Source: Paraburkholderia elongata
Lineage (GTDB): Bacteria; Pseudomonadota; Gammaproteobacteria; Burkholderiales; Burkholderiaceae
Reading direction: 5' to 3'
Assembly (NCBI RefSeq): GCF_013177735.1
Contig: NZ_WOEZ01000307.1
Coordinates: forward strand, 1-55,479
Length of the DNA stretch: 55,479 bases
Shown here: positions 18,260 to 27,018 of the stretch, piece after piece
How positions within the stretch are numbered: the stretch's first letter is position 1
Layout: every line of letters begins with the position of its first letter
Notes under the pieces: model-generated
Database searches by the model: none
What the model was told of the DNA's origin: nothing
What the model saw: only the letters and a program-made list of their open reading frames with translations
Translations under genes and position numbers: made by a program

Positions 18260-19048
18260 ATGCTCACCATGATACAGAAAAATGCCTTTCGTGCGGCGAA
18301 CGCGCCGCGGGTCCTCGTCTCGGGATCCTTCGATTCGGATTTTGCCACTCCAACATTGAATTCGGCCATCCGCAACCTCGCGGACAACGCCCTGAAACGC
18401 CTCGACGAGGCGGGGGTGACCGGCGTCATCGTCAACGCGGCCTCGTCCACAGCGCTGCCAGCCGAACTCATTGAGGAATACGACGGCCTCATCGTCCTCG
18501 GTGGCTGCGATATCCATCCCCAAATGTACGGGCAGGATGTCGAAAGCAACTGCGTGTATGGCACGAATCCGCGTGCTGATGAATTTGAGGTTTCGCTCGT
18601 GCGCGGCGCCGTGGCTGAACGAGTGCCCGTGATTGGTATTTGCCGTGGGATGCAGGTGTTCAACGTTGCCCTTGGCGGCACACTGATTCAGGACGTTGGT
18701 GTCGGCACAATTCACAACGTCGCCGAAGACAACTCTGCAATGACCGAGCACGGCGTACGGATTTTGCCAGGGACGAAGCTCGCCGGAATTTTCGGCAAAG
18801 GAGAGATCGGTATTCAGTCTGCCCATCACCAGGCCGCCGATCGGCTGGGTGATGGCCTGATCGTCTCGGCGGTAGCGCCTGATGGCATCGTTGAGGGTAT
18901 CGAGCTCAACGATTCCTGGGGGATAGGCCTGCAATGGCATCCGGAGGACTCAAATGCCAATTTGACGCACATCGACATGCTGTTCAAGGCGTTTGCTGCG
19001 CAGTGCGAGCTTCATGCGCGGGGCCGGCTGCCCTCACCAACCGCCTAA
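18260..19048 (+). CDS. PuuD-like gamma-glutamyl hydrolase (class I amidotransferase fold)
   Basis: About 262 residues from ATG 18260; ATG 18269 is also possible, and the TTG at 18236 is less likely. The nucleophile elbow is GICRGMQVFNVALGGTLIQD with the catalytic Cys, and the His-Glu pair lies in GLQWHPEDSN near the C-terminus. PuuD-type enzymes hydrolyse gamma-glutamyl-GABA and related gamma-glutamylated amines. Next to an ethanolamine-type permease this suggests a gamma-glutamylation route for an imported amine, but no PuuA-like ligase is visible here. Confidence 0.88.
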   Translation: MLTMIQKNAFRAANAPRVLVSGSFDSDFATPTLNSAIRNLADNALKRLDEAGVTGVIVNAASSTALPAELIEEYDGLIVLGGCDIHPQMYGQDVESNCVYGTNPRADEFEVSLVRGAVAERVPVIGICRGMQVFNVALGGTLIQDVGVGTIHNVAEDNSAMTEHGVRILPGTKLAGIFGKGEIGIQSAHHQAADRLGDGLIVSAVAPDGIVEGIELNDSWGIGLQWHPEDSNANLTHIDMLFKAFAAQCELHARGRLPSPTA

Positions 19049-19065
19049 CCTTACGAAAACGGCAG

Positions 19066-19416
19066 ATGAAAATGCCCTCGAACATCGTGCGTAGGTCGTT
19101 CTGCTCGGCTTTAACGCGTGCCGGCCTCGCCCTGTCGTTCCCGGCAAACTCGTCAGACAGCTATGTTTTCGGTTCCTGCAAGCTGACGGGAAAACCAGGC
19201 AGCATGTCGCTGGCAATCCTGGAAAAAGACGCGCTGACGGTTGCAACGGTTCTACCAAATCCTGGCTGGTGGAACGGCACTTCTCCGGAGGCGATCGGAA
19301 GCGGTTTTGAATATTGTTTGACAGCTGATATCGCGTATCGGGATGGCCTGCACCACGCCAAAATCAGGAACATGGCGTGGGACGAGTACATATCGGGCAC
19401 GGCTAGCTTCGCATGA
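19066..19416 (+). pseudogene. Truncated amino-acid ABC transporter substrate-binding protein
   Basis: A 116-codon frame starts with a signal-peptide-like stretch (RRSFCSALTRAGLALSF). It then reads like the first lobe of a family 3 solute-binding protein: TVATVLPNPGWWNGTSPEAIG, then GFEYCLTADIAYR and NMAWDEYISGTASF. These proteins normally run to 260-300 residues; here the frame ends right after the ISGTASF strand. The missing 150 or more residues and absence of permease genes mark it as a remnant. Confidence 0.65.
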
Positions 19417-19591
19417 AATGCACTTTGCCAGAGAGGTGTCCGATCTCGTTGTGTTTCTTGAGCGAGGGCACCTCCTGGAGCGAGATCCGTCTGGATAGAT
19501 GTTTTGGAATCCAAAATAAGATGAAGTGAGAGAATTTCTCAGAAGAATCGCCGAGGCAGGGCACATGGCTTCTTGAGGCGGCAAAGCCCAG

Positions 19592-19624
19592 CATATGTCC
19601 ACTTAACTGAAAGGTGGACATATG
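19592..19624. repeat. 11-bp inverted repeat with 11-base loop
   Basis: CATATGTCCAC at 19592-19602 and GTGGACATATG at 19614-19624 are perfect inverted copies. There is no T-run after it, so it is not a typical terminator. It lies 90 bases before the next start, so it may be an operator or the relic of a mobile-element end. Confidence 0.55.
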
Positions 19625-19712
19625 ACAGGGAGTCTTCCCGATCCGTTGAAGCTTGAACCTGTCGGCGTGAGCAGCGATGGCCGACCTCGTTATTTTTGAA
19701 ATCGGAGAAATC

Positions 19713-20858
19713 ATGAAAGCGTTGAAACTGAATACCTTGTTCGTTGCTGTGACAGCGGCGATCTTGTCGGCGCATATCACGAGCGTCTTTGCGGATCAGG
19801 TCGTGCGTATTGGGTTCGTTGCGCCGCTAACGGGTGGGAGCGCTTATGCCGGCAAAGATTCAGAGAACGGCGCGCGCCTCGCAGTGGACGAAATAAATTC
19901 CGAAGGACTGGTCCTCGGCGGCAGTAAAGTGACGCTAGTGCTCGACTCGCAGGACGACGCAAATGATCCTCGCACTGCGACGCAGGTGGCGCAAAAGCTC
20001 GTCGACGACCAAGTCGCCGCGGTGATCGGGCATGGAACCTCGGGGACGTCCATCCCTGCGTCAAAGATCTACAGCGATGCTGGCATCGTGCAGCTCTCGC
20101 CATCAGCCACGAATCCTCAATACACCCTACAAGGATTCAAAACTACGTACCGGGTGGTGGCAACAGACGCGCAGCAGGGGCCCGCGTTGGCGGCATATGC
20201 TACGGGTGCGTTAAAGGTCAGGCGTGTTGCAGTAGTCGATGATGCTTCAGCCTACGGCCAGGGATTGGCCGACGAGTTTGTCAAGAAAGCGAAGTCTTTG
20301 GGCGTGATCGTGGTTTCGAGGGACACCACGAGCGATAAGACGATTGATTTTCGTGCCATTTTGACGAAGATAAAAGGGCAGACACCGGACGCAATCATGT
20401 ACGGTGGAATGGATGCGACAGTCGGACCATTTGCTAAGCAGGCAGGCCAATTAGGTATTAAGGCCAAGATCCTCGCTGGTGATGGAGCCTGTACGGCGCA
20501 ACTAGCCAGTCTGGCGGCCGCGGCGGCTGACAATGTCGTGTGCTCCGAACCGGGTCTTGGTCTCGAAAAGATGCCTGGAGGCGTGGCGTTCCAGAAAAAA
20601 TACGAGGCTCGATTCCATGAGCCCATTCAAATCTATGCGCCATTTTCGTATGACGCCGTATATATAATCGTCGACGCGATGAAACGCGCGAACTCGACCG
20701 ATCGGGCCAAGATTGTTAGTGCGATGCCTTTGACCGACTATCACGGCGTCATCGGCGAGACACAATTTGACGAGCATGGGGATCTTAAGCACGGTGCTAT
20801 TTCGGTATATACGTACCGCTCCGGAAAGAAGGTGCTCATCGACGCAGTGAAAATGTGA
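19713..20858 (+). CDS. Branched-chain-amino-acid-type ABC transporter substrate-binding protein (LivK-like)
   Basis: About 381 residues from ATG 19713, which has GGAGA at good spacing. A Sec signal peptide (MKALKLNTLFVAVTAAILSA, cleavage near FADQ) precedes a family 4 periplasmic binding protein. Visible features are IGFVAPLTGGSAYAGKDSEN and ARLAVDEINSEG, then IGHGTSGTSIPASKIYSDAG in the ligand cleft. It binds a hydrophobic amino acid or related acid in the periplasm. No permease (LivHM) or ATPase (LivGF) follows, so it must work with transporters elsewhere or be an orphan; the downstream region is occupied by IS fossils. Confidence 0.88.
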   Translation: MKALKLNTLFVAVTAAILSAHITSVFADQVVRIGFVAPLTGGSAYAGKDSENGARLAVDEINSEGLVLGGSKVTLVLDSQDDANDPRTATQVAQKLVDDQVAAVIGHGTSGTSIPASKIYSDAGIVQLSPSATNPQYTLQGFKTTYRVVATDAQQGPALAAYATGALKVRRVAVVDDASAYGQGLADEFVKKAKSLGVIVVSRDTTSDKTIDFRAILTKIKGQTPDAIMYGGMDATVGPFAKQAGQLGIKAKILAGDGACTAQLASLAAAAADNVVCSEPGLGLEKMPGGVAFQKKYEARFHEPIQIYAPFSYDAVYIIVDAMKRANSTDRAKIVSAMPLTDYHGVIGETQFDEHGDLKHGAISVYTYRSGKKVLIDAVKM

Positions 20859-20964
20859 GCTTAAATCACGCTGGTCCGATTTCCCTGGTCTGGACAATGG
20901 CCAGCGGGAATCTAAGTCACATGGCCCGAGGCTATTCAGAAAAATCAGGTCTGAGAGGATGTCG

Positions 20965-21230
20965 GTAAGGTCCCGCCACGGCCGTTCTGGACAAGCGTGT
21001 TGATACCGAACTGTTGGAGGCAGCATGTCGAGTTCAGGTGGCGTCGACGTGAAGCTGATCGGTAACGATCCATGGCAGCAGTTCGTTGACGCGATTGACG
21101 AGATGCATCCGCGATGCAAGCGATGACGTGGCGCAGGTAGGCCTCGGGATCAAGGCCATTCAGTTTGGCTGTTCATGCTGTATTCCGTGCTATGCCGAGT
21201 GGCTGGCGTTGATGGCGATATGGGCAGCGC
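20965..21230 (-). mobile_element. IS66-family fragment (transposase C-terminus and end)
   Basis: On the minus strand, AKLNGLDPEAYLRHVIACIAD, then, after a one-base shift, HLVNRVNELLPW and DQLHVDAT-stop (stop at 21034-21036) is the C-terminal signature of IS66 TnpC. GTAAGGTCCCGCC at 20965 resembles an IS66 terminal repeat starting GTAAG. The upstream part of the transposase is missing and stops are present before AKLNG, so this is a fossil end only. Confidence 0.75.
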
Positions 21231-21368
21231 AAAAGCGACCTTTCCGCCAATCACACATCGTGTCGCATCCGGTATGTCGGACTTTTCACAGTGCGGTTAG
21301 GAACTCAGATAGTTTATCGCCCGCACGGTAACGGCTCAATGATTTACCGCTCAAAGGCTTGACTTTAG

Positions 21369-21488
21369 CGTATCGAGCGCGATTATCAGGACCTGATGCA
21401 GGCGTCCGGACTGGGTCACTACGAAGGTCGCGGCTGGCGCGGCTTTCACCAGCACGCCACCAACGATACCACCGCGCCTGTTGTTTGA
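21369..21488 (+). mobile_element. IS701-like transposase fragment
   Basis: The frame reads RIERDYQDLMQASGLGHYEG, then RGWRGFHQHATNDT before a stop. ERDYQ.LKQ..GLGHYEGRGWRGFHHHA is the region around the last catalytic Glu of IS701/IS4-type DDE transposases. Stops precede it, and the protein switches to unrelated sequence after HATNDT. It is a fossil abutting the IS66 fragment. Confidence 0.7.
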
Positions 21489-22347
21489 AACGTCGTCCTA
21501 TCAGCACGATGATGTAACGGCAAACCTGCCGTTCCTCGCTCTCGCGCCCGATTTGCACCAGAACCCGCTACGGGAGGGCCGTCCTTGTTTAGGTCGTCAA
21601 TGGAACGGAAATGAGTTGTTCGTTGCTGGACTCTCAAACCAGAGTTTCGCGTCCTCATTGTGGCGGGTGCGCTACCCATTCGATGGGAATTCAAGCCTGA
21701 CATCGATCGAGATCTATCATACTACCCACAACCAGATCGAAACACGTGCCCCGATTCGCACGATGACATTTGCCAATCTCAATGGCACGTCCTATCTCGT
21801 CGCTGCATACATGTGCACGCCGCTCGTGACGATTCCGCTCGATGCGCTGGTCGATGGCGCCCACGTGCGTGGTAAAACGATCGCTGAATTGGGCTTCGGA
21901 AATACGCCGTCAGACATGATCTCTTTCAACAGTACAGGACAGAGCGGCACAACGATGAATATTCTCCTGACCAACTACGAGCGCAGCGCAGACTTGATGC
22001 CGGTCAGTACAGTCGCGGATGCAAATTCGGGACCGGGCCTGACTCAGCGGGTTCCGTTCGGGCAGATACAGGGCATTCAACCAGAGGCCTTGCCCTTATC
22101 CGGGGTCAAGCGAATCGATAACCTGAACGACCAATACGTTGTCGCTTTGCGCGACAACATTGAATGGAACAAGATGCAGCTCGTGACGTATGACAAATCA
22201 TACTTCTTCCGTAGCTCGGATTACGTTTCAGAGTATGCGTTCCCAGGCTACCAGTATCCGCCGGGATTTGAGACCAACGTCATTGAACCGGTCGAGAAGC
22301 AGCTCATGCAGGAAGAGGGCTACACGAGCCCATACACGACGTACTGA
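21481..22347 (+). CDS. Hypothetical protein, probably missing its N-terminus
   Basis: A frame of 288 codons. The first 35 or so residues overlap the end of the IS701-like fossil and look unlike the rest. From about residue 40 it is a coherent, beta-rich protein: GNELFVAGLSNQSFASSLWR, VRYPFDGNSSL, IRTMTFANLNGTSYLVAAYM. Repeating strands and Ser/Thr-rich turns suggest a beta-propeller or other secreted beta fold. A signal peptide is absent, as expected if the 5' end was lost to the IS insertions. The next gene begins 2 bases after its stop, so the two form an operon. I do not recognise the family. Confidence 0.6.
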   Translation: MFETSSYQHDDVTANLPFLALAPDLHQNPLREGRPCLGRQWNGNELFVAGLSNQSFASSLWRVRYPFDGNSSLTSIEIYHTTHNQIETRAPIRTMTFANLNGTSYLVAAYMCTPLVTIPLDALVDGAHVRGKTIAELGFGNTPSDMISFNSTGQSGTTMNILLTNYERSADLMPVSTVADANSGPGLTQRVPFGQIQGIQPEALPLSGVKRIDNLNDQYVVALRDNIEWNKMQLVTYDKSYFFRSSDYVSEYAFPGYQYPPGFETNVIEPVEKQLMQEEGYTSPYTTY

Positions 22348-22349
22348 AA

Positions 22350-23093
22350 ATGAAGTTTCTACCCCTTGCCGTATCTCTGGCAATAGCTTGCGCCGTAGCG
22401 AGCGGTCATGCCGCGGCGCAGGCCGTAGTAGCTGTACGGCCGTCGGGCGCGTCGGTACCAGCAAACCTGTTGCGCCTGTCGATCGTTTTCGCAGAGCACC
22501 CGGCACAGCCTGTGATTCCGCGCCTGCAACTCCTTCGTGACGACGGAACCATTGTTGATAGCCCGTTCGATCAGCAGGAATTGTGGTCGCCCGACGACAT
22601 CACCCTGACCGTTTTGCTTCATCCCGGGCGGGTCAAGACGGGACTTGTCGCACATAACACCTTGGGACGCGCGCTCATTGGCGGGGAGCATGTTCGGCTT
22701 ACGCTCGAAGGTCAGGAGATCGCATCGTGGAATGTGACAGATAGCAATTCGACACCACCTTCCCCCAGCCGTTGGAAAATCCACCCGCCGCGGGCCGGCA
22801 CGCGCGCGACGCTATCCGTGATGCTGGGCAAGCCGATCGATGCGATGGCCCGGGATCTGATAGCCATTGCGGGCCCCGATGGTCGACGCGTGCCTGGCCA
22901 GGTCACACTGTCGCGCGGTGAAACACGGTGGTCCATGGAGCCAGGCACGCCGTGGCTCTCTGGTGCCTATGCAGTCATGGTTAATGCCGAATTGGAGGAT
23001 TCGTCGGGGAACCGGGTAGGACAACCATTCGAGCATTCCGCGGCTTCCGCGGCATTGGCACACGACACTTCAGTACCCTTTCGTATTCGATGA
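22350..23093 (+). CDS. Exported protein with Ig-like domain(s)
   Basis: A 247-residue protein with a strong Sec signal peptide (MKFLPLAVSLAIACAVASGH, cleavage near AAAQA). It has beta-sandwich sequence throughout; VPANLLRLSIVFAEHPAQPV and the segment after RAGTRATLSVMLGKPID look like bacterial Ig-like domains. It starts 2 bases after the preceding stop and presumably acts with that protein in the periplasm or at the surface. The operon's original first gene or promoter may have been lost to the IS fossils upstream. Function unknown. Confidence 0.75.
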   Translation: MKFLPLAVSLAIACAVASGHAAAQAVVAVRPSGASVPANLLRLSIVFAEHPAQPVIPRLQLLRDDGTIVDSPFDQQELWSPDDITLTVLLHPGRVKTGLVAHNTLGRALIGGEHVRLTLEGQEIASWNVTDSNSTPPSPSRWKIHPPRAGTRATLSVMLGKPIDAMARDLIAIAGPDGRRVPGQVTLSRGETRWSMEPGTPWLSGAYAVMVNAELEDSSGNRVGQPFEHSAASAALAHDTSVPFRIR

Positions 23094-23498
23094 GCAATTC
23101 AGTGATTTACACGGCGACGTGACCCCCATCTTCCTTGCCCGAATGCAAGGGCTTCCTACCGCATCGGAAACGCTACTGCAAATCTCTGATTGAGGTGTGG
23201 TCCTGCTTTGCGGAGCGGCCCGACGTCATGCGGGCGGCCATTCGCGACATCAAGGGCTCCGCGGATTCTCTGTGGGGGCGACGGGGCGGGGCATAGTACA
23301 AAGAGCGCAACGAGCCGGCGGAGATTCAGCACAACCGGTAACGTCAGGCAGTCGGTGCTTGTGTCACTACATCGCACTAGCCTGGTCAGCGGTAGCTTTC
23401 GTACTCGGGTGTCGCTACGAAGGGGACTGTTCACCCGTCCGATAGTCAGTAAAACATAGGTTCCTGCCCGACGGGTGACGACGGGCGGGAAAGAGCGT
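23094..23498. other. Intergenic stretch between convergent genes
   Basis: About 400 bases between two gene 3' ends. One frame of about 45 codons (contains FAERPDVMRAAIRDIKGSAD, near 23200-23280) has protein-like composition but no start or recognisable family. It could be another gene remnant. Confidence 0.4.
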
Positions 23499-25307
23499 TT
23501 AGTTCGGCCAACTGCCTTCCAGCGGTGGCGACATATGACGTTCTACACCCTGTTCAGGCTTGCGGTCCGTGAGGATAGGAATGACATCGCGGAAGGCGCG
23601 CTTGATACGGGTCTCGGGGTCGGTCCAGACATCAATGATATAGCTTCCCTCCGACGCGATTGCGCGTTCAAGCGCTGAGCTGATGTGCTCGGGGTTGGTA
23701 ACTTTCTCCCCATCGATCCCGAGCGATTTTGCCAGTCCGACAAAATCGGTGGTTTCAGGAACGTCGACCCATGGATTCTGGATGCCCCAAAGCTTCATGC
23801 CTTGGCGATTCGCATACAGGCAGTGGTTATTGTCAATGATGACGATTACTTTAATCTTCTGTTCCGCCAGCGTCGATAGTTCCATCGCGTCATAGTAGAA
23901 CCCACCGTCACCGTGATAACACACTACCGTGCGTTCTGGTGCAGCCATTTTTGCACCAGCGGCAATCGACAGGCCCGCGCCCAGAGACTGGTAGCGGCCG
24001 CCCACAATCATTGGCGTCGATTCGGCGTACTGGAACGCGCGATATAGCATGTATGCCTGGCCACCCGAGTCGCCCACAACGATTGTGCCCTTCGGAAGAA
24101 TGTCGGCCATTTTCTTCAGTAGGTGGTACTGGTTGATTGGGCTGCCGCCATCCTCGCTCAATGCACCAAGATACTCGAGCCATTCACGCTGCCCCTGTGC
24201 AACCTGCCCGCGGCGAACCTTCGCGGTATCCGCACTTGTCACAGGGGTCTTCGTCGTTGCCACGGCCTCAGTGAGTTGCTCAAGTATTACCTTCGCGTCT
24301 GCCGTGACACCGAGAGAAGGTTGGAACAGTTTGCCAAGCTGGTTCGGGTCGATATCGATGTGAATGACGTGTTCCGGTTTGCTCATGTTCCAGGCGCCGG
24401 TCGTCATCTGCGAGAAAGTGGTGCCAATTGCGATCCAGAGGTCTGCCTCCTGCAGCATCGTATTCGCACCGACCCATCCGAACGAGCCGATGACGCCGCC
24501 AAAGAGTGGATGGTTGTCGGCGAGTAGACCACGACCGCCCCACGACGTACTAACCACAGGTACGTTGGCCGCCTCAGCGAATGCTTGCAACTGGGCGGCT
24601 GCGCAGGCGTGTTGTACGCCAGCGCCGGCGAGGATCACAGGGCGCTTTGCCGTGCGCAGTGCCGTAAGGATCTTTTCGATGGTCGATGCGCTCGCGCCCG
24701 GTGGCTCGGGCAAAGTCAACGGCTCGACAGCGCATTTCGTCTGGTTGATTAGCACCTGAAACGCGAAATCGAGGACGCTGGCACCCGGGCGACCAGTGCT
24801 GGCCGAAATGACCGCTTGACGAATCGACAGTGGAGCGTCATCGGAAACAACGAGCTTACGTGCGTACTTCGCGAGCGGCTTCATGGCCGCGAAGACTTCG
24901 GTCGAGTCCTGCAACCCTTCACGCAGGTCGAGCGCGCTATCCAGGCTGACATAGGTCAGAACCAGCGGTGTGCTGTCTGTCTTGGCGGCGAGTGCAACGG
25001 GACTTGCGTGGAGAATGCCAACGCAATGGAACAGGCATGCCGACGCTGCACGGCCCTTGATGCGGTTATAGCCGTACGACATCCACGCGCCAGCAATCTC
25101 AGTGCGGGCATTCATGTTACGCATGCCCGTGGTGGCGATTTCGTGGATCAGATTACCGGTTCCGCCGCCGCTGTAGCCAAAAACGACCTCGATATTTGCT
25201 GCGTGCATGGCTTCGACAATTGCTGCTGCACCCGTACGGGAAACCGTGGCGCTGCTTGCCGGGACAACTTCGGTCGTCGACGCTTTTGCGTCCAACGTTT
25301 CAGACAT
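23499..25307 (-). CDS. Thiamine-diphosphate-dependent enzyme (acetolactate synthase / decarboxylase superfamily)
   Basis: About 602 residues from the ATG at 25307 (GGAGAG upstream). Three domains are visible. The PYR domain (about 10-180) has the cofactor Glu in NARTEIAGAWMSYGYNR. A central domain (about 215-350) contains GWVGANTMLQEADLWIAIGT. The PP domain (about 390-560) has the ThDP motif GDGGFYYDAMELSTLAEQK through NNH. Candidates are 2-oxoacid decarboxylase, carboligase or acetolactate synthase-like enzymes. An adjacent hydroxypyruvate-isomerase-like gene recalls the Gcl-Hyi pair, while the gentisate genes recall an aryl-glyoxylate decarboxylase. The substrate is unresolved. Confidence 0.85.
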   Translation of the reverse strand: MSETLDAKASTTEVVPASSATVSRTGAAAIVEAMHAANIEVVFGYSGGGTGNLIHEIATTGMRNMNARTEIAGAWMSYGYNRIKGRAASACLFHCVGILHASPVALAAKTDSTPLVLTYVSLDSALDLREGLQDSTEVFAAMKPLAKYARKLVVSDDAPLSIRQAVISASTGRPGASVLDFAFQVLINQTKCAVEPLTLPEPPGASASTIEKILTALRTAKRPVILAGAGVQHACAAAQLQAFAEAANVPVVSTSWGGRGLLADNHPLFGGVIGSFGWVGANTMLQEADLWIAIGTTFSQMTTGAWNMSKPEHVIHIDIDPNQLGKLFQPSLGVTADAKVILEQLTEAVATTKTPVTSADTAKVRRGQVAQGQREWLEYLGALSEDGGSPINQYHLLKKMADILPKGTIVVGDSGGQAYMLYRAFQYAESTPMIVGGRYQSLGAGLSIAAGAKMAAPERTVVCYHGDGGFYYDAMELSTLAEQKIKVIVIIDNNHCLYANRQGMKLWGIQNPWVDVPETTDFVGLAKSLGIDGEKVTNPEHISSALERAIASEGSYIIDVWTDPETRIKRAFRDVIPILTDRKPEQGVERHMSPPLEGSWPN

Positions 25308-25691
25308 ATGTCTCTCCAATATGGTTGGGGGTGAGGGCGCTGCCTCAGGCGCTTACAGGTAGTCGCGCACCTGTGCGATATTCATAATCAAAGCATCCAC
25401 CCTTGATCATGTCCATTAATTCAATCTGATCTTTCGATAAGAATTAGTGATACGCCGAGTTTGATTGCGCGACAGATTGCGCACTAGCTGCACGCGAATC
25501 GCGTCCCGCACGACCGGCACGAGTGGAGCTCGTATGTACAAGGATTCGACGGAGACGAGACCTGAGGGAACCACAACTTCCTCCCCGACGATCAGTCTGG
25601 TCATCCTGTGATGACGCCTGCTCTATGCATGCCGGTTGTGCGGATACTCACGGAATCAAGCGGTCCTTTATAGCTCGCTGTCGCCGGTAGA
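25308..25691. other. Intergenic stretch inside the catabolic cluster
   Basis: About 380 bases between the ThDP-enzyme start and the end of the GST/isomerase gene. A 62-codon minus-strand frame (25416-25604) is not recognisable and has no good ribosome binding site. The ThDP gene may have its own promoter here. Confidence 0.4.
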
Positions 25692-26329
25692 TCACTCGGC
25701 GTCCGGTTGATTCATTGGATGTGCCGCTTCGAAGGCAGGCAACTTTGCCGCTGCATCAGCGATGCGCACAGCCGTGGGAAAGGCCGAGAGGTCGACCGCA
25801 AAATTCCGTGCGTTAAACACCGCGAGCCCGGGCGTGTCTCCATGGCAGTACTCGCCCGTATGAGGGTCGTTCGAGAGCAGGATTTCCAGTGAAGAAAGAC
25901 CTTCCTGTACCCAATGAGCGTACCAGTCCCGGACAACCGGCTCGGGCTGGGCTAGCCTGTCACGTAGGTAGGCCAGAACACGAAGATTGTCGATGGGGTG
26001 GATGTCGCAAGCAATAATCTGGGCCATGGCACGCACGCGTGCCCGATCCAGCGAGCTTGACGGCAGCAGCGGCGGAGTCGGGCACGCTTCTTCAAGATAT
26101 TCAACGATTGCCAGGGATTGCGTGAGCAACGCACCGTCTGTCTGAAGGTTGGCACCAGTCCCTGAGGGTTCACAGCGAGATAGCGTTCGGTCCTTTGATC
26201 CCCTTTTCGAAGGTGATAGGTGCGGCTATCGTATGCGATGCCTTTGAGGTTTAGGGCGATTCGCACGCGATACGCTGCTGACGAGCGAAAGTAGCCGTGC
26301 AGCGTGGTTTTCGGGGTGGCGCTGCTCAT
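25692..26329 (-). pseudogene. Maleylpyruvate/maleylacetoacetate isomerase (GST zeta class), frameshifted
   Basis: The start overlaps the hydrolase stop (ATGA). The N-terminal part reads TTLHGYFRSSAAYRVRIALN, with the SSAAYRVRIAL zeta-GST glutathione motif, and continues to NPQGLVPT. One missing base (near 26147, ACCTTCAG where ACCCTTCAG is expected) shifts the frame; LLTQSLAIVEYLEE then continues in the next frame to the stop. Restored length is about 212 residues, normal for the family. Function of the intact enzyme: glutathione-dependent cis-trans isomerisation of maleylpyruvate to fumarylpyruvate, between the dioxygenase and hydrolase of the gentisate pathway. Real inactivation and sequencing error cannot be separated here. 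Confidence 0.85.
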
Positions 26330-27018
26330 TTGATGAATACCGTAAGCTGTTCGAGACCCTCAACGGTACCCACGAGCTTGTCGCCTGCGGCCACCGGGCC
26401 AACACCCTCGGGCGTACCTGTATATATGAGGTCACCCGGTTCGAGGTCGTAGAACAGTGACAGCCAGTGGATGATCTCGCTAATACTCCAGATAAGCAGG
26501 GATAGGGGGCTTGCCTGCCGCTTTTCCCCGTTGACTTCAAGCCGGATGTTCGCAGCGCGGATATCGCCCGCGCTCTCTTTCCGTGTAATGGCGCCGCACG
26601 GCGCGGACTCGTCGAACGCCTTCCCTGTGTCCCACGGGCGTCCCTTGTCACGCGCGGCAAGCTGTAGGTCACGTCGTGTCATGTCCAGGCCAACGGCGTA
26701 GCCGAAAATGAGATCATCTGCCTTGTCGATGGGCACATCGCGTCCCGGCTTCCCGATTGCAACGACCAGTTCGATCTCGTGATGGTAGTTGTGGGTCATG
26801 CGCGGGTAGGCGATTTCCGCACCATCTTCGACGATTGCGTCAGCCGGCTTGAGAAAGAAGAAGGGTGCTTCGCGATCGACTTCGAATCCCATCTCGTGCG
26901 CGTGAGCGGCGTAATTTCTTCCGACGCAGTAGATCCTTCGAACCGGATACCTGCCGCCTCCGACCACAGGAACCGTCGGGGTGGGGGGTAATTCGAAAAC
27001 GTTGACTTCTACCCTCAT
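26326..27018 (-). CDS. Fumarylpyruvate hydrolase (FAH family)
   Basis: 230 residues from the ATG at 27018, preceded by GGAGAG; the longer upstream frame is the out-of-frame tail of the dioxygenase gene. FAH-fold signatures are IYCVGRNYAAHAHEMG (about 31-46), the metal-binding acidic residues in YHHEIELVVAIG, and the C-terminal GDLIYTGTPEGVGPVAAGD. It cleaves fumarylpyruvate to fumarate and pyruvate, the last step of gentisate degradation. It overlaps both neighbours by four bases, a tightly coupled operon. Confidence 0.93.
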   Translation of the reverse strand: MRVEVNVFELPPTPTVPVVGGGRYPVRRIYCVGRNYAAHAHEMGFEVDREAPFFFLKPADAIVEDGAEIAYPRMTHNYHHEIELVVAIGKPGRDVPIDKADDLIFGYAVGLDMTRRDLQLAARDKGRPWDTGKAFDESAPCGAITRKESAGDIRAANIRLEVNGEKRQASPLSLLIWSISEIIHWLSLFYDLEPGDLIYTGTPEGVGPVAAGDKLVGTVEGLEQLTVFIK

